Origin: Chionis minor
Taxonomy: Eukaryota; Chordata; Aves; Charadriiformes; Chionididae
DNA length: 64,000 nt
Assembly (NCBI GenBank): GCA_013398295.1
Contig: VZSF01008187.1
Coordinates: forward strand, 260,326 to 324,325
Reading direction: 5' to 3'
Position numbers and translations under genes: made by a program. Shown here in pieces: positions 43,101-54,300 of this stretch (position 1 is the first letter of the stretch; the number at the start of each line of letters is the position of its first letter). The notes beneath the pieces are model-generated. The model saw only the letters and a program-made list of their open reading frames with translations. It made no database searches and was not told where the DNA came from.

Positions 43101-45072
43101 AAAAGGGACGGCTGGGCATGAAGTACCCAGCGTCAAGGACGATGGGTGGCAGCAGGTAGAGGAAAAAGATATCACTGTCCATAACAGGTGGTGACTTGTC
43201 GTTCAAGCCGTAGATGATTCCCCCCATGATGAGTCCTACAAATATCAATAAACAGCTTTCGGGAACAACAGAAGGCAGCCTGTTATATAGATGAAACCCT
43301 GGAAGGGGGTGAATAGAAAAAAAAAAATACACACCGTATTATCTTATCAGCCCAAACTGGCTGAAGAGCACCAACCAGCTCCTCGTTAGGGTGGGGAAGC
43401 TCCCCATGCTCCCACCTTCAGTAGGCTATGCTTTGGAGTAGTAGTGATAAATGCACACAATTAAGATGAAGTTGCTCAATCAGAAATTGGTTAGAAAATC
43501 TGAAAGATTACTGAAAATCCCAAATTTTCTAATATCACTGTTGGTTCTACTGCTCGTTCAGATTGCATTTCATCATAGCATAAAGTTAAATATATATTTT
43601 TAGGTAATACCCAAACAGACAAACTAAACAATCTGCATAAAGAATTATTTGGATGTAATCTAGTTAGCAGGCTGTCTTCAGCACTAACATAAATAGCAAC
43701 TGCTAATTTTAAACACAATACAGATTCTATACATCAGGAAAAAAAAATCACAAAAAGTAATCTCATTAACTATAAACGGTGCCACTTCTAATGTTAATAA
43801 TTAACAATTGAAGCTAAAGGCAACACTGAAAAAAGTCCCATCAAGCCAGCCTTGTGCAATGCCCAATGTTCGAGAGAACTGCTGACATCCACTACAAGTA
43901 CTCAAGGTGAGTTATTAAAAGAAAGAAATTGAAACAAACCCAACTGGAATAGGAATAATATGGGGAGGAAAAAAAACCCAAACAAAAAACTGTGATCATT
44001 TTTATTTCTTCATGCATGTTAATAGAGTTGACATCTCATCATATAATATGCAGAATAGCGAAACGAAACGACCATTTCTATCTGAAAGAAATTCTGATCT
44101 AAATGAATCTCAGAGGCTTCTCCCTTCTGAGGGAAAAAATAAGAGAAAAAAATGCTATAAAATAACTTTTGTAGCAGTAATTTAACAGAATTGATCACAA
44201 TTCCTGGAGGAAAAAAATACACAATTTCTACTTTTCTATGCCTAGTTTTGCAGGGGGGGAAAAAAAGAAAGATAGGCCCAAGTTATACAAAAATATGATT
44301 TCTCAGGTATCATCACACAGATAACCTCCTTGATGAAAAGAGATTTTATTTTAGGCTGTATAACACCCTGCACATGGACTGAATTATTCCTTGCAGCACC
44401 CTTTTTTAAGTCCAAGGAGTCTTCATTTTAAGATGAAGATGCCAGTGGACATCCTGCATGTAGTGTAGCTGGCAAGCTAATCGAGATGAATGCACACCTT
44501 GGTGCACACTGCAGTTAAATAAAATTCCTAGAAACCCTGATAGTTTTTCTAATAATAGCAACACCATGCACGGGTGTAAACTTCTAGATGGAAAACCATC
44601 ACTTCCAACCTAGAATGCAAGTGGGTCGTTATTTTCCATTCATGGAGTATGTCTAGCACACAGTATGTGCATGCTTAGGACCTGACATGTTATCTCATGC
44701 TCCAAGATTGGAGAAGAGGTGAAGCAAAGGCCACCCCTGCCCATACCATCCCCAAGGAGATTCCCGTCCTTCCCCACCCTCTCAAGATGCCTCACCTATT
44801 TTGGCCAAGGATGCAAGCATGATCCAGAGTGTGATTTCAAAGGGGACTTGAACATGCTGATAATCCAGAGAGAAAAATGCATGCTCTGAGGATTCGTTGC
44901 CCTGGGCTTCCTCGGCAGCCCAGCTGATGTTCTCCAGGATCACGTCCTCCGGCAGTGGCATCGGCGGGGAGCCCTGCAGGGCTCTGAGTGTACTGGCTTG
45001 GAGGATGGAGGAGAGCAAGGACCCAGCTAGGAGAGCAGCTGCAGCTTTGCACCCTGGCCTCGGCCCCTCCAT
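16024..45072 (-). CDS. SLC9A2: Na+/H+ exchanger of the NHE2/NHE4 clade (SLC9A2-like), 12 exons, complete
   Basis: Twelve exons join with consistent splice phases into 2193 coding bases (730 residues); human NHE2 is about 812 residues with a longer tail. Family role: electroneutral exchange of one Na+ for one H+ across the plasma membrane, mainly in epithelia. Visible landmarks are a hydrophobic signal-like start (about 8-27), the amiloride-region helix [18 protein letters not shown] (137-154), [11 protein letters not shown] (214-224), the ion-binding Asn-Asp pair at 242-243 in [19 protein letters not shown] (430-439), and a juxtamembrane tail matching the CHP-binding region (about 500-570). 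Exon 3 is clearly NHE2-like ([14 protein letters not shown]). Exon 2 mixes NHE2 features with NHE4 features ([15 protein letters not shown]). The symbol therefore rests on overall resemblance and could be revised by a tree. Introns run from about 0.37 kb (intron 2) to 4.8 kb (intron 3) and hold no other recognised gene. The last two exons are the least certain. Confidence 0.9.
18190..18256 (-). CDS. SLC9A2: SLC9A2-like exon 11 (probable)
   Basis: A 67-base open segment between acceptor TTAATCACAG and donor CACCG|GTAAGC. It fits phase 0 in and phase 1 out, reading [20 protein letters not shown] then FT. This tail region is poorly conserved among NHEs. Support comes from splice signals, phase agreement and a total exon number equal to the twelve expected for SLC9A2. 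Confidence 0.62.
22676..22810 (-). CDS. SLC9A2: SLC9A2-like exon 10
   Basis: A 135-base exon, phase 0 at both ends, acceptor AATGTGCAG, donor GGAG|GTAAG. It contains [20 protein letters not shown], which aligns with S-Y-N-R-H-S-L plus A-K-E-I-L-I in NHE2. The remainder (SESDTASSS) is diverged regulatory tail, Ser/Glu-rich. Confidence 0.88.
24120..24234 (-). CDS. SLC9A2: SLC9A2-like exon 9
   Basis: Acceptor TTTCTTTGCAG, donor AACG|GTATGA. It encodes an Asn-rich start, then [20 protein letters not shown] and [10 protein letters not shown], matching the LLSRNLYQIRQRT element of NHE2/NHE4. The exon ends in phase 0. Confidence 0.92.
24934..25098 (-). CDS. SLC9A2: SLC9A2-like exon 8
   Basis: Acceptor TTCAAACAG, donor TTGCT|GTAAGT. 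It encodes [20 protein letters not shown], then [20 protein letters not shown], matching the NHE2/NHE4 tail with its conserved PKSSIV and K/R-H-A-I-E elements. The end (about [10 protein letters not shown]) is variable in the family. Confidence 0.95.
26291..26361 (-). CDS. SLC9A2: SLC9A2-like exon 7
   Basis: A 71-base exon, acceptor CTGTTTAG, donor GACAA|GTAAGG. It reads [20 protein letters not shown] then WKDK, the family's D-H-x-x-x-G/A-I-E-D-(V/I)-x-G-H/Q block in the CHP-binding juxtamembrane tail. Two bases are carried to exon 8. Confidence 0.93.
27829..27990 (-). repeat. CR1-type LINE fragment (3' region, minus orientation)
   Basis: The plus strand reads GAATGGTTTGGGTTGGAAGG and continues through TTGCTCAAAGCCCCATCC and CCAACCTGGCCTTGAACACT, the reverse complement of a typical avian CR1 3' region. 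It lies in intron 6 of the exchanger. Only the 3' end is present, the usual 5' truncation. Confidence 0.88.
28447..28536 (-). CDS. SLC9A2: SLC9A2-like exon 6
   Basis: A 90-base exon, phase 0 at both ends, acceptor TGCTGCAG, donor CGG|GTAAGT. It reads [19 protein letters not shown] then [11 protein letters not shown], matching the end of the last membrane helix (G-x-T-I-R-P-L-V) and the start of the cytoplasmic tail. Confidence 0.93.
33150..33346 (-). CDS. SLC9A2: SLC9A2-like exon 5
   Basis: Acceptor CCTCCTTTTCAG, donor CAG|GTAAAA. It encodes [20 protein letters not shown] then [14 protein letters not shown], the strongly conserved arginine-containing core helix, and ends in FTVFVQ. After FLLP it reads DFHRKK where mammalian NHE2 has two more residues, a small loop deletion. 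An unresolved T-run (minus strand) lies just upstream of the acceptor. Confidence 0.96.
33378..33410. repeat. Long A-homopolymer with an undetermined base (N at 33400)
   Basis: About 33 bases of A on the plus strand, interrupted by N. On the transcribed strand this is a T-run 32 bases upstream of the exon 5 acceptor. True length is uncertain. Confidence 0.95.
34734..34760. repeat. (TAAA)n microsatellite
   Basis: Imperfect AAAT/TAAA tandem units within intron 4 of the exchanger. Confidence 0.85.
36374..36538 (+). repeat. CR1-type LINE fragment (3' end, plus orientation)
   Basis: It contains GGAGAGTCTCCATCCATGGA, then GGGGTTGGACCAGATGATCA and AGAGGTCCCTGCCAACTTCA, ending with short ATTCTGT-type tandem units, all CR1 3'-end hallmarks. 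It lies in intron 4 of the exchanger, opposite to the gene. Confidence 0.88.
37219..37436 (-). CDS. SLC9A2: SLC9A2-like exon 4
   Basis: Acceptor TTTTCTCAG, donor CCTAG|GTATGG. It encodes [52 protein letters not shown] and [13 protein letters not shown], all conserved NHE core segments. Both phases match the flanking exons. Confidence 0.96.
39391..39434. repeat. Compound (CAAAA)n-(CA)n microsatellite
   Basis: About four CAAAA units followed by an (AC)n stretch and a short AT tail, in intron 3 of the exchanger. Confidence 0.88.
41565..41594. repeat. 15-bp direct tandem duplication
   Basis: The unit AGGAATCAGCTCCAT occurs twice head to tail without mismatch. It lies in intron 3 of the exchanger and overlaps no exon. 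Confidence 0.85.
42213..42463 (-). CDS. SLC9A2: SLC9A2-like exon 3
   Basis: Acceptor TTTTCATCCAG, donor GTGGC|GTAAGT. It starts [12 protein letters not shown] and continues through [17 protein letters not shown] and the [20 protein letters not shown] block to HLSGIV. This exon gives the clearest NHE2-type signature, because NHE4 differs at most of these positions. Two bases are carried to exon 4. Confidence 0.96.
42835..43298 (-). CDS. SLC9A2: SLC9A2-like exon 2 (residues 93-247)
   Basis: Acceptor CCCTTCCAG, donor GTG|GTAAGG. This largest exon carries the [14 protein letters not shown] helix, the [11 protein letters not shown] element and the essential Asn-Asp pair in [10 protein letters not shown]. 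All catalytic landmarks expected for an active exchanger are intact. The exon ends in phase 0. Confidence 0.97.
44796..45072 (-). CDS. SLC9A2: SLC9A2-like exon 1 (residues 1-92)
   Basis: The ATG at 45070-45072 begins MEGPRPGC followed by an Ala/Leu/Ser-rich hydrophobic stretch resembling a cleavable signal or first membrane segment. An N-glycosylation-type NES precedes [24 protein letters not shown], the conserved first core helix of NHEs. The frame is open further upstream but only to a GTG codon, so this ATG is the best start. The donor is ATAG|GTGAG. One base of a Gly codon is carried to exon 2. Confidence 0.92.
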
Positions 45073-45330
45073 TTGCCCTGGAGGCCGTCTGCCGTGGAGA
45101 TCTGGCTGTTCCCACTCCCACTGCGGCGGGCGAGTGGTTGGGAGCGCTGCTGGAGGCACTGGAGCTCACCCCGCTCACCCTCATTGCGTCGGCTGCTGCA
45201 AAGAGAGGAACAACTGCTCCGCCTCACCCTGACTCTCCTCCCTGGTCAATCAGTTTCCAGCTGGGTGACTCTGCTGGGGAATCGCACCCCTTGGCACCAC
45301 ATACCCAAACGGGCAGAGGCTCCTCCTGCA
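44890..45330 (-). promoter_or_regulatory. GC-rich 5' end and probable promoter-proximal region of the SLC9A2-like gene
   Basis: Exon 1 and the 250 bases upstream are clearly richer in G+C and CpG than the flanking DNA, as is common at vertebrate 5' ends. No TATA box is evident directly upstream of the ATG. The transcription start cannot be placed from sequence alone. Confidence 0.5.
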
Positions 45331-45399
45331 GACGCTTCCCTGAAGAAATAAATGTGTCCTGCACCCTCAGACCAACTGCACATCTGTGCATGCTTGAGA

Positions 45400-48300
45400 A
45401 AAAGGCAAGTTGCATTTTAGTCCTGACTCTTGGCATATTTTTCCTTCCAGTCTCTCAGAAACTCTTCATAGAGGGGGAAAAAAACAAATTTTCACTGCTG
45501 TTAGGGCAGCCAGGCCTTGATGGAACAGGTCCCACCCAAAACAACCCCATCCAGAAACGAACCCATCTTACAGTGGGCTTCCCTGGGTTTCTCTTCTCTA
45601 GTCCAGTGCCCACAGAGAGAACACACAGCAGTAACACTATCGATAACCACAGTTTCCACCTGATAAACCAAGCAAAGCAATCAGCTTTCTTATGCTAAAT
45701 ACAGAGCTGCAGAGTTGTGCTGGGTGGAAGAATAAATTTCAACAATGGCTTAAAGCTTCTTCCTATAATAAAGGCTAACAGGAAAAGTTATCTTCATCTC
45801 TCCTCACTGCTTGAAAAGGGCAATGAAAATTGAGTGAACTTGCTTAGAAAAGTTGAACAGACAGAAAAACAAAAAGTTATTTGCAACAGTGTTAGATGTA
45901 TTCGTAATACAGAGGAAAAAACCCACATTGGACCAAATTCCTCCACTGCTGAGTTTCATTTAAGTTGATGATGTTTCAACAGGGATAAATTTGGTCCAAA
46001 GAACACATGTAATTAAAATACGGAGGCCCCGGGCTGTTGCTAGACTGGTCGATGGCCTATTTATTTCTCTTCAGCTGCCTAAATGACACCAAAATTGAGC
46101 TGCCAATAACAAGCTGGTGACCCACTTTTCTGCTGTAAAGTCAGAACTCAGCATCATGCAGACACAGATCCTGGGTTTCTCAGGACCACGTGAGCTCCCT
46201 GTTTCTGATCTGATTTGTAAAGCAGGAGGAAGATAAACTTTGGGAGACAGGAGAGATGCAATGATACACTCTAGGAGTGACTTCTTTCTACTTTATCATG
46301 ATTAATTTTAATTTATGGTGAGCCTTTACCAAGCTTGCTGACTTTAAAGCAAAGCAACGCTCCTCTCATTAGAGTGGTCTTCTAATAAACTTTTTAAACT
46401 TGGTAGCACTTCTTCCTTTGTATGTTTAAAAAATAAACAAAACTGCAGGACAGACACTTGAAGGGCTGAAATCTCACAAGGTTTTCCTCCATCTTTGTTC
46501 CATAGTTCAATTCTATGGGGTCCGGGACGGGGAGGAGAGGAAGAGTTAAGGAGATGGGATCCCTTGTTACTCTGAAGGAGGAAGAATACAGTGGTCTTAA
46601 CTGCAATTAAGAAGTAATTAAGAAATTAGTCAGCCACAGCTAAGAGCAGTGGAAGCAGTTCTGAACCTGGGCTCGCATGCCAAGCCATCATCTTCCCCCT
46701 TTCTACTGAAATATTTGGTGCTTAACGTGGGAGTTTGAAGACTTCTTCCATTTGGTGACACGGAAAAGGGGTTTTGCCAACCTCCCATTCCCCTCTACCC
46801 CCAAACAATCCATTTTGATTTTTACTATCTTCAGGAGAAAGGCAAGAAAGTTAGCATTCACTTACATTTACCTTAAGCCAAAAATTGTGTGTGTGCATCT
46901 TGGATGGAAAAAAGACTTGCAGCATGGAGCTCAATAGCACTATCTGGAAAATGGTTTTGTGCATAGAATCAATATCTATTTGATAATGGAACCAGAAAAA
47001 ACCAGCAGAGTTGGGACAGTATCTGAGGGAGGTCAATGGAAAGGATAGTATTAAAATAGGGTCCATTTTCTGAATGAAGTTAATTTATAAAATCAGGACA
47101 TTAAGGACTAAGCAACGGTTAACAGGCGTTAACAGGAGAAAAGAGTTACCAAGCCAGAGTTTTTAATGACCCTGTTTTACTTGCTTTCTTCTCTGCTCCT
47201 TTCCGTAATGATAGTTGCCACCCTGCAACAAGCTCCACGCAGATGGATCTGTGCAGCCTCTCTCTGCAAACTGCCTTTCATCTTGCAAAGCTCTGAGCAT
47301 CTCCTGAAAAGCTCCATTGCCCTTCTCACTCTAATTACCAGCTCGCTCTACCTAGACCTGTGCAAGGATAACAAAAGGCTCTTTGCAAATATTTTGAATA
47401 TCGTATTTCATTACAGTGAGAACTTTGAGGTTGCTTTTAGGATTTTGAAACTCCTAATTTTTCTGGTTTGCATTGTTTTACCCTAAAGTTCTATGTAAAT
47501 AATAATTGCTCCTTCCCTTAAATCCTTATATGTATCCCTGTTTATTATATATTAGTTGTAAATTAATGACAAGCCAAAGACAAAATGTTTTTCCAAAGTT
47601 CTATGATAATACAATATGTGTTGTCGCTCTAGTAATGGCTATTGATATTATTGAGCCACTTTTTAATGCGGGTACCATTTGATCATATATTTATTGACAT
47701 GCTTTCATTTTTTTCCTAATGTAATGTGCTTTCCCACATTTTTAGGTTTCCAGGCTAGAATCAGATCCATATAATTGTATTGACGGGTACCTTACTCATG
47801 CTGGAATGAATAGGACGATGAGAATAACAAAGTATTGGTGATAGGGTAACACTGACCAGAATTCAGGCTCCTGCAATGAAAATATTATGTTAAATAAATT
47901 GTTTAAATTCTGTATATTCCTTAATCAATGGTAGCAAATTATTTTTCTTTACTTACTTTGAGAGCAAAAGGAAAGACTGAAATATTTTCTCTTACCTTCC
48001 TGAGGTGTAATTACTTCTAACTCCTCTTTTTCACTATGAATGCATGTATCCTTTAAAGAAAAAAATACTGTAAATTAAATCTCAATTTACGTCACCTCCT
48101 GAAATTCATACACCAACCACCGAAATTTATGAAAGAAACTTTGAATAAGCTCATTCCTTATATCAGGGGAAAGAAAAATAATTTGCAGTGCACCTTTTAG
48201 CTACAGCACCACAAAGACTTTCCATATTATTTGGGCCTCAAATGAGGAAATCATTTAAGCATTTACTCAACTGTAAGTACTCAAGCTTTCGTAGTTTACA

Positions 48301-51300
48301 GTTACTAACTGTATTATTAACACAAAGTTATTAACACAAGAAAATCCTGTGTTGGATTGGAGCATCCCAGAAATGTCCAGCCAAGAGAACCACAGAGCAT
48401 AATCCTCCCCAAAAATCTGCCAAGCTCAAAACTCATCGGAGGTTTTCCTCTCACTGCAAAGGGATTGCAGGATTTCCCGCTGTTGGGACTCCCACTGATT
48501 TCCACTCTTCAATGTAATTCAGGTAATCTTATTAGCATTCTTTCTTCTTTCATAGAAGAAAATGCCAGACCTGCAGCATCCCAGGAGAACACAAACCCCG
48601 GGGCCAGCTGCTGCCCGCAGGCACTGGGCTACCTTTGGCCACAGCAGTTCTACCTGTGGTTTCCTGATCTGTGGCAAGAATAAAGAGATTTTCAAATAAA
48701 TACTTGAGGTGTCTACTGACCTCAGAAAGGCTAAGGCTTCTTCTTCTATTTCTATACCATGAAAGTTTAATGTTTCCAGAAATTATTTAAATGCAGAGAT
48801 ATTGTGTCCATTGGGACATAGTAATAGTAATTACAATAGTAATCCTTCAAAGATAAACTGCCCTTCAGGGCCTTCTTTCCAAAAATTATTTTGGCTCTGA
48901 CTGTGTTACCACTTCTGGTAGACCTGGGATGTGTCTAGTTCTATAAATCCCCCATTCTTCAAAAACCATGAGTCGATCTAATCCCATACCTACCCTACAC
49001 CGCTTACAAGACGTTTTGACTTTGATACTATAGGAATGATATAGCTATCAATTTTTCGCCTCATACAGTTCTCAGAAGACAAATGATTTCTGCAGCTTTC
49101 CCCCCAGGGAACGCTTACCTTCTGACCATAGGCAGCTCCAGAAGTAATGCGGTGGATTATCCCTGCAGGAACTCTTGGCTTCCTCTGGGGAAACCCTTCA
49201 GTGTGCCATGCAGAGCTCTAGGAATTTTGTTTAGAGATAACCCAGATGATTTTGGGGGTCACTAAGATGATGTTTTAGTGTTATCATCTTTTCCCCCTCC
49301 CCCTTTTCCAAGTATACCTTTTTTCTGCTTCCCCTAAAAAATCTTCCTTTTTGCACAAAGCGGACAAGAGATTTCATTAAAAGCATCCTGCTCCACAAGC
49401 AAATTAATATCCAGAGGCATCTCCTAAAAACCTGAACCAGGATGGTAGTTTGGTTCCCTCTCCATCCCTCACACCAAGTAAAAATTCAGATATACATCCT
49501 CATTTGAGCTGGTTCTGCTCAAATGCTCGCTGACAAAAGCTATGGCACACACACAGAAAAGCTCCTAAAACATTACCTGTAGACTTCATCCAATCAGCTT
49601 GTTGTGAAAAGATAAAATATAAGCATTAATGATATCTACATTTGGTATGTAAATATGATTTTCCCCATTAGAATGGCTATTTGTTTACATGCATTGTCGA
49701 AAATTTGCAGGAAATAGCTGTTCTCATTTATGAATGCGCAAAACCTCTTTTTCCCTCACCAGAGTGGAAACTGCTCATATTTGCACATATAATCACCTTA
49801 TTTTTCAGTTTCTCCTGCTCATTGCCTACATTTTCCATTACATTTTAATAGGCCCAGTGAAGACTGTACATCAAATACTGATCGTCTTTCTGAAGAAGCC
49901 AGGACAGGAGAGTACATATTTCCATCCGTATGCAACCCTGGGAACAAACACAGAAAACACGTAAAGCAGACAGACAGTTTAGCAAGAAGACTTATTCAAA
50001 ACTGAAATTAAGACCAAGCACCTCAGCACACTTCCCTTGCTGTGAAGGATTGCACTCACAGCTATTCTGGTCAGCAGGAACAGAAAACCCTTTAAAATGC
50101 AACGCCGTAACATGCGCTTTTCTCAGTGTATCACAGGCCATGAATATACTGAGAAACCAACTCTGCCTTGCAGTGCACGGGATGAACTGACGTGCTGCTT
50201 AACTCATGTGCACCCCACAGAGCCCAGGCTAGAATGCATTTTTGATTTAACATCAGGAAATTCATTCAAAAATCTGGTTTTAACAAGAATTTGAACAAAA
50301 TTACAGTCAGGAAATTTAATATTAATAAGAAAAAAATCAATATTAATAAGAAATTAGTAAAGAAGAATAAATCAAAAGAATAAGACATTCTCTGTCCCCA
50401 CATTCTCATCATCAGGAAACCACAGAGAACATATACAATGCTAGATTCTGTGGTTTGTTGCTTAACATTTCACCAACTTGAAAATCACAGATTTACCTTG
50501 CCTAAATGGAGAGAGTTTGACAAACGCTCCCTCCCATATCAATATTAGGAAGATCCAAAAGATCCATATTCTCCTTTTCTTGCACCTCCTCTTTTTCCGT
50601 ACAGCTTCCATACAGTTTCCATACTGCTCTCACTGCAAGCACAGTAGCCTGGTTATGCTCCCCACCACGCAGCTTTCAGGCAGCAGCCTTGCAAAACAAC
50701 TGCACTATAGCTTTATGTTTAAAAACTGCCTAATTAATGTGGTCTTAAAGAATTCCTATAGGGCAATTCCAGGCTGAGCACCACTTTAATCATCTGGGTA
50801 CTGACTTCTGTTTGGATTCTGCTTTTGTCAATAACAGCTTGAGAACTTCGAGCAATTGCTTGAATGACTTGTAAACTAAATGGCCTTTAATATTTATCTT
50901 AGTTATTATAACTGAAGAAACCTGTCACTGCGGCCTCAATAAAACAACTAATACTTGTCCTTTTTGGTAATCTAAAAAATATTTTTCTGATTTAAACTCC
51001 AAACTTTTAATTCCCAAACGCACATCCAGAACTCACACAATTGCAAATCAGACTCATATTCAAGTGGTCGTATGAGATTTCTTCCATTAAATAATACTTT
51101 TACTACTCATTACTTCTTAGGTGATCAAATTAGAGTGATGTCTGTAAATCTGTGCAGAAAATCTCCAGGTCACAGTGCTGTGCAGTGGGTCAGTCTAAGA
51201 GACTCAGCGGCTGAGTCCAACCAGAGGTAGCACAGTCCCCTTGAGTCAACCATGACATGGAAGTTGTTTCTCATTAATTAGGAGCCCAAACCAACAGGAT

Positions 51301-54300
51301 CCTTCGAGCCCTTCTCACAACAGCGCAGCTGAAGATCTTTCCTGCTCTGGCCTTGAGCATTACACATAGCAAGGCTGGAAGATAGTTCACGGTGTGAGGA
51401 ACAAACTCCTGCAGGAACCCGCCCTGGAAGGATGCGCATGGGTCATGCCAATATTTCTGCAAACCTCCATCATTTCTTCAGCTGTGGTCTGGCTGCTGGG
51501 AAGGGTGAGTGATACCAGCTGCTTCCTCTCTCCTGCTGCTCCTGGTGCTTGCCCTCATGCTCACATGCAGCCTCAGCTGCAGGGGAGGATGGAAGAAATT
51601 CTTCTCCTTCACCATTTTCTGCCAGTTTACGCAACTCTTCCTGTCCCCTGACCAAACTGCTATCCACCCACTGGGAAATTATACAAGCCTGGACAAACCA
51701 AAGGCTGAATATTACTGTTGTCATGGTGCATGGTCATGATAGCTCTATAATCCCAAAATAAAGCAAGAGCCAAAGAGGAAAATGAACCCTGGGGAATCAG
51801 TGAGACGACAGCAAGCAAACTGCAGTGCCATCTGCATTAAAACTTAGGACTGTAAATGTCTTGTCATAAAGTTGTAGTAGATCAAATATACATGAGCACA
51901 ACAACTCCTCACCTCAGAGCTGTGAGCGCACCCCGCCCCCTGAAGACTGTAGAATTTCTAGTGATATCATGGGCGTTTTACTTCAGGGGCTTGAATGCAG
52001 TGTGGAGATCAGTCCCCATTTATCGGCTTCCCGAGCACCACGCTGCTCTCTCTGGATACCCCCACTCTGGTCCCACGCACTGCAACGCACCCCAAGGCAG
52101 GCTGGAGATGCACCGCTAGGAGATGCCTGCTTTCCCTCAAGTCCTTTATCTGCCAAATGCGGCCTTTGGTTTCTTTTTGTGGAATAAACACAAGCAGGTG
52201 GCTACTTCCTAGGTTGCATTTGTTATATAAAAATATTCAATAAATCTGTCCAACAGCCATTTTAGTGCAATGGCATTGCCTGTGATCAGTGACCTGTACT
52301 TTATGTTTAATAGCTGGGCTCGAGCGGTGAATGGTTAGCAAAGGGAAACAGAGTTGTGTTGGCTTCCTCCCTGAGCATTCAACCACCACCAGTGCAAACA
52401 TCCAGGCATATCATTTTACAGTTTAACTTCCACAATTTTTGCATAGGCAACATTAAAATTTTCATTTTCTGTTCCAGGAAAGGTTTTTTTTGTAATTCGT
52501 CTGACAGGAAAGAGGAATAAGAATGAACAGAATCTGTTAATTTAAAACTTCAAGCCAAGATTTTTTGGAAATTAGTTTGCAGTTATGCTCCCTGTTCCAT
52601 TAAGTTCACAAACGTTATTCATTTGAAACAAAGCAGTAATATAGTTTATGTACACAAAAAGAGTGAGAGTGGGCATGCGCCGGGGCTTTCTCTCACTCTT
52701 CTTTGTTAACGTTTGTTACATCTCAGGGTAGTAATTATTTATTGAAACACCAGCTTTATATGGTTGAGCAATGGACAGAGCAAGTAAATGGTCAGTGTGT
52801 CTTACAAATTTGGCACTGGAATGCAGAAGCGTGTAGTCACTTCAGATGGGGAATGAGAACAAAAAATAGCAACGCAGCATATTAAGAAATTACAGTATTG
52901 CACAAAACAAGAAATTTGTTGAGGACAATCAAGGAACCCGAAGTAGTAGGTCAGAGCTTACACGTCAGCAATGTTCTGTGGGCGCGTTTCTGTCACAGGG
53001 AACTCGAAGCTTATGCCGCCCTTTAGAACTCGTGAAACCTACACGGGGCTTCCTACAGCCGGGTATGGCAGGATCTGAGGGTTTGCAGAAAAACCTAATA
53101 CAAAGTATGAAAAGTGAATTAGAGCCATGCCACGTGTCTTAACGCCAAGTGAAGAACTTCAGCTCCAATGAATAAAGCTCCACGTTCACAGCAAAGCTAG
53201 GGTTTCCAGTCCCACGTAAACAGCAGAGGGAAATTGAAGCTAGCAGTTTTGGGGTTAATTCAGCTGCAGTGAAGCTACCAAAATAAACATGTAAGCCAGC
53301 CTTGGCTAACCTGCCAGCACTGCTGACGGACGGAGCAAACAGAGTTTCACTGAGTTCAGAGCTGCATATTTCAATTTTACATAACTGGAGCTATATTTAG
53401 GAAAGATGCTGTTTCCACTTACCCTCAAGGAGAAGCAGCATTAATGAGACATGGAAAACCCCTGTGAGTCTTCGTGCTTCTTCTGTAGTTGATTTTAAAG
53501 ATGCAGCTCTTCTGGTCTCCTGCAGTTTCCAGGTGACGTTCCATAGTCTGTTGCTCACCTGCCTTTTAGCACTTAAACATCAATAAATAAAGTTTCAGAA
53601 AAAGTGGCAAGGTGCCAGGTTGTTTCCAAGAAATGGTAATTTAACGAGAGTGTAGCACAGTGCTATATTTTTTCTCCCTGAAAGAGAGCCCCAAATAAGC
53701 CTCCCAAGGAAAATAAAGTCCTGATAGACACAGCTGACAAAACAGTCCCAGCACATTTTGTGCAAATTTCAGTAATTCAGCTCCAGACAGCCCTGCTGCT
53801 GATGGATGCACAGTTTCCCCCCATGGCTTGCACCACTGCATCATCAGATATTCCTCCAGCCTTTTTGCCTTCCCCAGCGCACAGCCCTCAAGTGAAGGGG
53901 GGATGTCTGCAATCCCAGTGTGGGACAGGATGGAAGAAGGAACGTCTTTGGCCTCTCGGGATTCATAGGTCAATACTAAACACTTTTATTTCCACCTAGA
54001 AGCCTGCAGGCAGCCAGGACGTAGCATGTGATAGTGGCAGAGTTTGTTAGCAGCTGGGCACTCATTTACCAAGCGGCTCCAGACCCACACAGTTGATTTA
54101 TATTCCTAAAAGATTGATGGAGTTATCACAAATAAATTAACTCAAAGGAGATGCAGGCAGGAATTAAGTGGTGAGAAGAAAGTGGCGGTAAGAAAAAGAA
54201 AATTAGATTAATTAAAATCAAATAGCTAAATTTTGGAAACCTCTATGTATAACAGGAGCAAAACAGAAAAAAACCAATATCAGAATTACAATTTCATATA

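Noticed and set aside
45073..45159. Upstream in-frame extension of exchanger exon 1
   Set aside because: The apparent start at 45159 is a GTG codon. The ATG at 45072 is followed directly by a signal-like segment as in NHE2.
44988..45698. Plus-strand 236-codon open frame across the 5' end of the exchanger
   Set aside because: It is antisense to exon 1 in GC-rich sequence, has low-complexity composition and no recognisable family; it is explained as a shadow.
47166..47486. Hydrophobic 106-codon plus-strand frame resembling a membrane protein
   Set aside because: Hydrophobicity follows from T-rich composition; there is no family match, promoter or splice evidence.
51274..51760. Overlapping open frames on both strands, considered as a retroelement fragment
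   Set aside because: No reverse transcriptase, integrase, gag or LTR features are recognised.
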